Of a stretch of 17,848 nucleotides of DNA, positions 14,451 to 17,848 are shown piece by piece. Source of the stretch: Flavobacterium sp. UBA807. Its GTDB lineage: Bacteria; Bacteroidota; Bacteroidia; Flavobacteriales; Flavobacteriaceae. The DNA lies in the NCBI GenBank assembly GCA_002296885.1, contig DBIH01000197.1:1-17848 (forward strand), in the 5' to 3' direction. The translations under genes were made by a program, and so were the position numbers. Under the pieces are notes generated by a model. It was given only the letters and a program-made list of their open reading frames with translations, made no database searches and was not told where the DNA came from. Position 1 is the first letter of the stretch. Each line of letters begins with the position of its first letter.

Positions 14451-16667
14451 TTATTTAACTAAACCGCCACCGGTTTGAACTTTTTCGGTCTGAATTTCGG
14501 TGTTGTCTTTTTTCAAAGCTAAATTTCCAAAATTATAAGTCAACGAAAGCCTGAACGTTCTTGAGTCCTGTTTTTGATAGAATTGCGTCTGTAAATTGTT
14601 AGATGAAACCAATGCATTAACTTCATTGCTGTTGAAAACATCAAAACAATACAGGCCAATTTTCAGGTTTTTATTCAGGAATTCTTTGCTGAATGTGATG
14701 TCAAACTGTTGGATAGGTTTGGTAATATTATAAATCTCCCAGGTTCCTTTTGGCAAAATAAAATAAGACATCGAGTTTTTAATACCCCATGGTAGAATAA
14801 ATTGTGCTTCCGCAGAGTAGTTGAAGATTGGTTTGTTTTTAAATGAAAAGTCATACCCTTCAGTTGCCACTTTTATATAATTGAAATTAAAAAAGATGTA
14901 ATTCATCTTGTCCATATTGGCCATTCTTTTTTGAAATTCTTCTTTGCTTTTGAAGAAATAATCAAGTGGAATAGGGAACGAAACAAACAAACTTGTGGTT
15001 TTGACTTTGTCAAACTGCTGGAACGTTTGACTGCTGACTAACTCTCCCGGTTTTGCATCAAAGATGAAAAAGTTCTTATCTTTTGCAATGGTATAATTTC
15101 CGCCAACACTCACAAACTGAAAGGCCGTTAATTTCAGTTCAAAATTGTCAAAGAAAGTAGGTTTTAAAAACGGATTTCCGTTAGATGTGTTGTACTGGTC
15201 AAAGTTGGCAAAATTGTTTGGGTCCAATGTGTTGTAATCAGCCTGCTGTATTTTTTTAGAATACGAAGCGGAAAGATTTAAATTATCATTGAAAGCATAT
15301 AATGCGCTCAAACTTGGGAAGAAGTTGGTATTTTTAAAGTTGACTTTTGTCTCTGTACTATTCTGATTGGCTGTTCGATCTACTTTATAATCCTCAAAAC
15401 GGATTCCGGCAGTAAAATTAAACTTTTTGATTTTCTTCTTTGCTTCTACATAAAAAGCAAGGTTGTTTTCGGTATAATCGAAATCGGTAACCGAATCTGT
15501 TCCTGAATTCAGATTATAAATCCCCGTGTCTGTTACTTTTATCGTATTGAATTTTCCTCCGGTATTTAGCGTGAAATCAATTTTATTAAAAGGGATAGAA
15601 AAATCATATTTCAAATAATAATTGGCAAGGTTAAAATCAACTTTCCCATTGTAAAATGCCGGAGTCCCGTTGTTCTGACCGTTTGAATTTGTAATTGGAT
15701 TTTTATCAAAGAAATTGCTGAAAGCAGTAATGTCGAGCGTTCTTCCAATCGTGTCAAGTTTAGTTTTATACTGCACGCTCAACTCGTGATTATTATTTTT
15801 GTTTTTTGCCAGACTATTATTGGTATAGTTAATTCCGGTTCCGTTTGTACTTGAAGTATTCGTAAATCGGTCGTTTGCCATATTCAGGTTATAATTAAAT
15901 AATAAATTGGATTTTTCGCTCAATTTATAATTTACCCCTGTTCTCCAATAGAAATTCCGGTTTGTTGTTAAAGATAAATTTCTTTGAAAAAGATGCTCGT
16001 CAGGATTGAATGAAGTAAATATCTGGTCATTTTTGGTTTTGTTTTCCCCATCTATATAATTGTAGCCAATCATAGTTTGCCAACTCAAATCTTTCACTTT
16101 TCCGTTCAGTAAAATCTGTGGACTTGGCTTTTGATATTTATTAAAATTGTAATTGATGTTAAAACTGGCGTTGATTCCTTTTTTTCTTTTACCACTGGTT
16201 ACAATATTGATAATGGAACCACTTGAACTGGCATCATAAGCCGCTCCCGGATTGTAAATAAGCTCAACTTTTTCAATAGCGTTTGCCGGTAATGTTGCTA
16301 AATAATTCTGCAAATCGGTACCGTTTAGTGAACTTGGAGCGCCATCAATATAGATGGTAACGCCTTTACTGTTTAATGTAATGCTTCCTGTTGGTGATGT
16401 GATTACGCCTGGGATTTTTTTAATAGCTTCAAGACTGCTTCCGCTGTTTAGCATGGCGTTTTCCCTTACGCTGATTGTGGTTTTGTCTGATTCAACTTTT
16501 AAATACTGCTTTTTACTACCATAAACAGTAACTTCTTTAAGTTCGTTTGTTTTCTCTTTGGGTGGATTTGTTTCCGGATTTGGATTTTCCTGATTCTTAG
16601 TCGGTGCTTCCTGTGCGAATATAGAACCCGTGACAAGAAAGCATAAGGCAATGCTTAGTGATTTCAT
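14451..16667 (-). CDS. TonB-receptor-like outer-membrane beta-barrel family protein
   Basis: Outer-membrane protein with a signal peptide (MKSLSIALCFLVTGSIFAQ) and a Pro/Asn/Glu-rich linker (about 21-42). The segment LKEVTVYGSKKQ (43-54) resembles the sequence preceding TonB plugs. A plug domain follows (about 65-158), including ITLNSKGVTIYIDGAPSS and IEKVELIYNPGAAYDASSSG, then a barrel to residue 738 rich in alternating aromatic strands (closing FRLSLTYNFGN). The pattern matches the Bacteroidota outer-membrane beta-barrel family related to TonB-dependent receptors (OMP_b-brl_3 type). It lacks the N-terminal carboxypeptidase-regulatory-like domain common in SusC-like proteins, and no SusD partner is adjacent. 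The substrate is unknown. It ends Val-Lys rather than in an aromatic residue. A heptamer tandem repeat lies 1 nt upstream of its ATG. Confidence 0.87.
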   Translation of the reverse strand: MKSLSIALCFLVTGSIFAQEAPTKNQENPNPETNPPKEKTNELKEVTVYGSKKQYLKVESDKTTISVRENAMLNSGSSLEAIKKIPGVITSPTGSITLNSKGVTIYIDGAPSSLNGTDLQNYLATLPANAIEKVELIYNPGAAYDASSSGSIINIVTSGKRKKGINASFNINYNFNKYQKPSPQILLNGKVKDLSWQTMIGYNYIDGENKTKNDQIFTSFNPDEHLFQRNLSLTTNRNFYWRTGVNYKLSEKSNLLFNYNLNMANDRFTNTSSTNGTGINYTNNSLAKNKNNNHELSVQYKTKLDTIGRTLDITAFSNFFDKNPITNSNGQNNGTPAFYNGKVDFNLANYYLKYDFSIPFNKIDFTLNTGGKFNTIKVTDTGIYNLNSGTDSVTDFDYTENNLAFYVEAKKKIKKFNFTAGIRFEDYKVDRTANQNSTETKVNFKNTNFFPSLSALYAFNDNLNLSASYSKKIQQADYNTLDPNNFANFDQYNTSNGNPFLKPTFFDNFELKLTAFQFVSVGGNYTIAKDKNFFIFDAKPGELVSSQTFQQFDKVKTTSLFVSFPIPLDYFFKSKEEFQKRMANMDKMNYIFFNFNYIKVATEGYDFSFKNKPIFNYSAEAQFILPWGIKNSMSYFILPKGTWEIYNITKPIQQFDITFSKEFLNKNLKIGLYCFDVFNSNEVNALVSSNNLQTQFYQKQDSRTFRLSLTYNFGNLALKKDNTEIQTEKVQTGGGLVK

Positions 16668-16668
16668 T

Positions 16669-16696
16669 TGATTGATGATTAATGATTGATGATTGA
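16669..16696 (-). repeat. Tandem heptamer repeat directly upstream of the TonB-like gene
   Basis: Four contiguous 7-bp units, TCAATCA on the minus strand, three perfect and one with a single change (TTAATCA). They end 1 nt before the ATG. The units are of the NNNAATC type found in the 3' half of the array before the esterase; the complementary 5' half is missing here. A short GTAAG/CTTAC inverted repeat lies next to it (about 16700-16710). Confidence 0.85.
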
Positions 16697-16743
16697 TGAG
16701 TAAGACTTACGATTAAAACATTTGTTACAAAAAGCAAAAAATT

Positions 16744-17625
16744 TTATTTCACTTTTTTGTAATTCACTATGACAACGCCAGTTATAATTAAGGTTGCAGC
16801 CAAAATAATTCTGCTGGTAATAATTTCGTCTAATATTAACCAGCCTAAAAATAATGCGACAACAAGATTAACATAAGACAGTACAACAACTTTTGTTGAC
16901 GGCAATTGCGTAAGCAAATAGCTAAATGCAACATAACCAACAACTGAACCAAACAAAGCAAGATATACCATAGCGAAAATACTGCGGCCACTCCAGTTTT
17001 CGGGAGAGATATTGGGAGTAAGACAAAATTGTAGAGAAGTAAGCACAACACCGGCAATCATCATCTGAACACAGACATTCATAAGCATCGATAAAGGTTT
17101 TTGGCTTCCGCGTTTCATTATAATGGTTCCAACGGACCAAGCTAAAATCGCCGATAGCAAAGCGAAAATTCCCTGTCGGTACTCCGGAATTAACAAGTCG
17201 GATAAACTGCTTTGATAAATCAGGAAAATTCCTGACATGCCTAATAAAATTCCACCAATGGTTTTAAAAGAAAGTTTTTCAAATCCCAATACCAAATTTA
17301 TAATCAGTACACAAAAAGGGGTGAGTGTCGAGATTAGAGAAGCAAGTCCGCTTGTAATATATTTTTCTGAATAAGTAGTCAAACCGTTGGCCAATACAAT
17401 CATTAGTATTGATAATATAAAAGCACGAAAAAACTGATTTAAGCTGACTTTTTCAAGTTTTTTCTGAGAAAACAAATAACAAAAAATCAGCGTACTCGAA
17501 ATCAGGTTTCGAATACCGGCTAAAAGAAATGGCGGTATTGTTTCAACTCCCACACGTATTGCAAGAAATGTGGTTCCCCAAAAGAAAGCCACACAAAATA
17601 AAGCGAGATACAGTTTTGTTTTCAA
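16744..17625 (-). CDS. DMT-superfamily EamA-type exporter
   Basis: Inner-membrane transporter of the drug/metabolite superfamily with two EamA repeats (about 1-138 and 150-290), ten hydrophobic helices and 293 residues, the usual size. The first helix motif FFWGTTFLAIRVGVETIPP and the repeat-ending GGILLGMSGIFLIY and ILAATLIITGVVIVNYKK are typical. The substrate cannot be told from sequence; relatives export amino acids or metabolites. The start is probably TTG at 17625: it is the only start that preserves the first helix, the next Met being about 70 residues further in. The TTG overlaps the TGA stop of the upstream lipoprotein gene as TTGA, suggesting translational coupling. No clear terminator is seen in the 76 bp downstream. 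Confidence 0.9.
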   Translation of the reverse strand: MKTKLYLALFCVAFFWGTTFLAIRVGVETIPPFLLAGIRNLISSTLIFCYLFSQKKLEKVSLNQFFRAFILSILMIVLANGLTTYSEKYITSGLASLISTLTPFCVLIINLVLGFEKLSFKTIGGILLGMSGIFLIYQSSLSDLLIPEYRQGIFALLSAILAWSVGTIIMKRGSQKPLSMLMNVCVQMMIAGVVLTSLQFCLTPNISPENWSGRSIFAMVYLALFGSVVGYVAFSYLLTQLPSTKVVVLSYVNLVVALFLGWLILDEIITSRIILAATLIITGVVIVNYKKVK

Positions 17626-17762
17626 GCGACAGATTTAATATTTGTCATCTTTTCTTTTGGAACGTCAACAAGACATCTTCTTCCCGGACCGCACTTCATC
17701 CGGTGCGGACCACAGGAGGTCAAGAAACCCAGAAGCAGTACTATGAAAAAGATTTTTTTCAT
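17622..17762 (-). CDS. Small lipoprotein, 46 residues
   Basis: Short open frame beginning MKKIFFIVLLLGFLTSCGPH: a complete lipoprotein signal peptide with lipobox LTSC and lipidated Cys17. The mature part is only 30 residues and basic, with two further cysteines in the segment KCGPGRRC (Cys24 and Cys30) that could form a disulphide or bind metal. I do not recognise a family. Evidence that it is real: the lipobox is clean, its ATG lies 2 nt after the stop of the preceding gene, and its TGA overlaps the start of the exporter gene, so it fits exactly into a tight operon. The coding DNA contains an imperfect inverted repeat (17686-17694 with 17703-17711, one mismatch). Confidence 0.72.
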   Translation of the reverse strand: MKKIFFIVLLLGFLTSCGPHRMKCGPGRRCLVDVPKEKMTNIKSVA

Positions 17763-17764
17763 GG

Positions 17765-17848
17765 TTATTTGACTAAATCAGTCTGCATTTGTTTCAATTG
17801 TTCCAGATAATCTCTTTCATTGGAAAGCCTTGGAATCTTATGCTGGCC
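17765..17848 (-). CDS. C-terminal end of an unidentified gene (partial)
   Basis: An open frame enters from the right edge and ends with TAA at 17765-17767, giving 27 residues that finish DYLEQLKQMQTDLVK. The end is helical and charged. Support for its being coding comes from the 2-nt gap to the lipoprotein ATG and from the absence of stops up to the edge; the stretch is too short to identify a family. It is probably the first or an upstream gene of the operon with the lipoprotein and the exporter. Confidence 0.55.
   Translation of the reverse strand, partial: GQHKIPRLSNERDYLEQLKQMQTDLVK

Noticed and set aside
17686..17711. Inverted repeat near the right edge as a terminator
   Set aside because: It lies inside the lipoprotein coding frame, has a mismatch, and no T-run follows on either strand.

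Overview
The window looks like a chromosomal core region of a Flavobacteriia bacterium, most likely Flavobacterium or a close relative. The reasons are Skp/OmpH and BamA proteins of Bacteroidota type, a DUF6089 gene next to uppS and bamA, A-rich leaders with no Shine-Dalgarno sequence, and promoter -7 elements of the Bacteroidota TAnnTTTG type. I identified it by reading the sequence only; no database search was made. I see no prophage, insertion sequence, CRISPR array, tRNA or rRNA, and no secretion or defence island.

Left block (about 1-6960, minus strand) is a cell-envelope unit read right to left: a DUF6089 outer-membrane protein, uppS (undecaprenyl diphosphate synthase), bamA (outer-membrane protein assembly), a long skp/ompH-like chaperone and a short one. 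A strong intrinsic terminator follows at 1014-1046, and then murI (glutamate racemase). These genes serve peptidoglycan precursor supply, the lipid carrier and outer-membrane protein biogenesis. Positions 1-221 hold no convincing gene, only imperfect palindromes.

Middle block: nadK and a CBS/ACT-like protein form a minus-strand pair (6960-8504). From 8716 the genes point right: pdxJ (pyridoxal phosphate synthesis), a YbfF-like esterase, a small YvlD/phage_holin_4_2 membrane protein, trigger factor, clpP and clpX. Trigger factor has the best promoter in the window and its own terminator. clpP and clpX form the usual pair, closed by a bidirectional terminator shared with the convergent gene on the other side.

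Right block (14451-17848, minus strand): the end of an unidentified gene, a 46-residue lipoprotein, a DMT/EamA exporter that probably starts at TTG and overlaps the lipoprotein stop, and a TonB-receptor-like outer-membrane beta-barrel protein.

The most unusual material lies between genes. Several start codons in the right half are immediately preceded by inverted arrays of short units. Before the esterase and clpX these are 7-bp arrays (GATTNNN or RGTTGNN units followed by their reverse complements), and a half array precedes the TonB-like gene. Before pdxJ and yvlD there is a two-unit hairpin built on CACGAAT. A different, nested palindromic element lies between tig and clpP. These look like small dispersed repeat families placed in 5' leaders. 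I found no evidence for a new multi-gene system; the rest is ordinary core genome.
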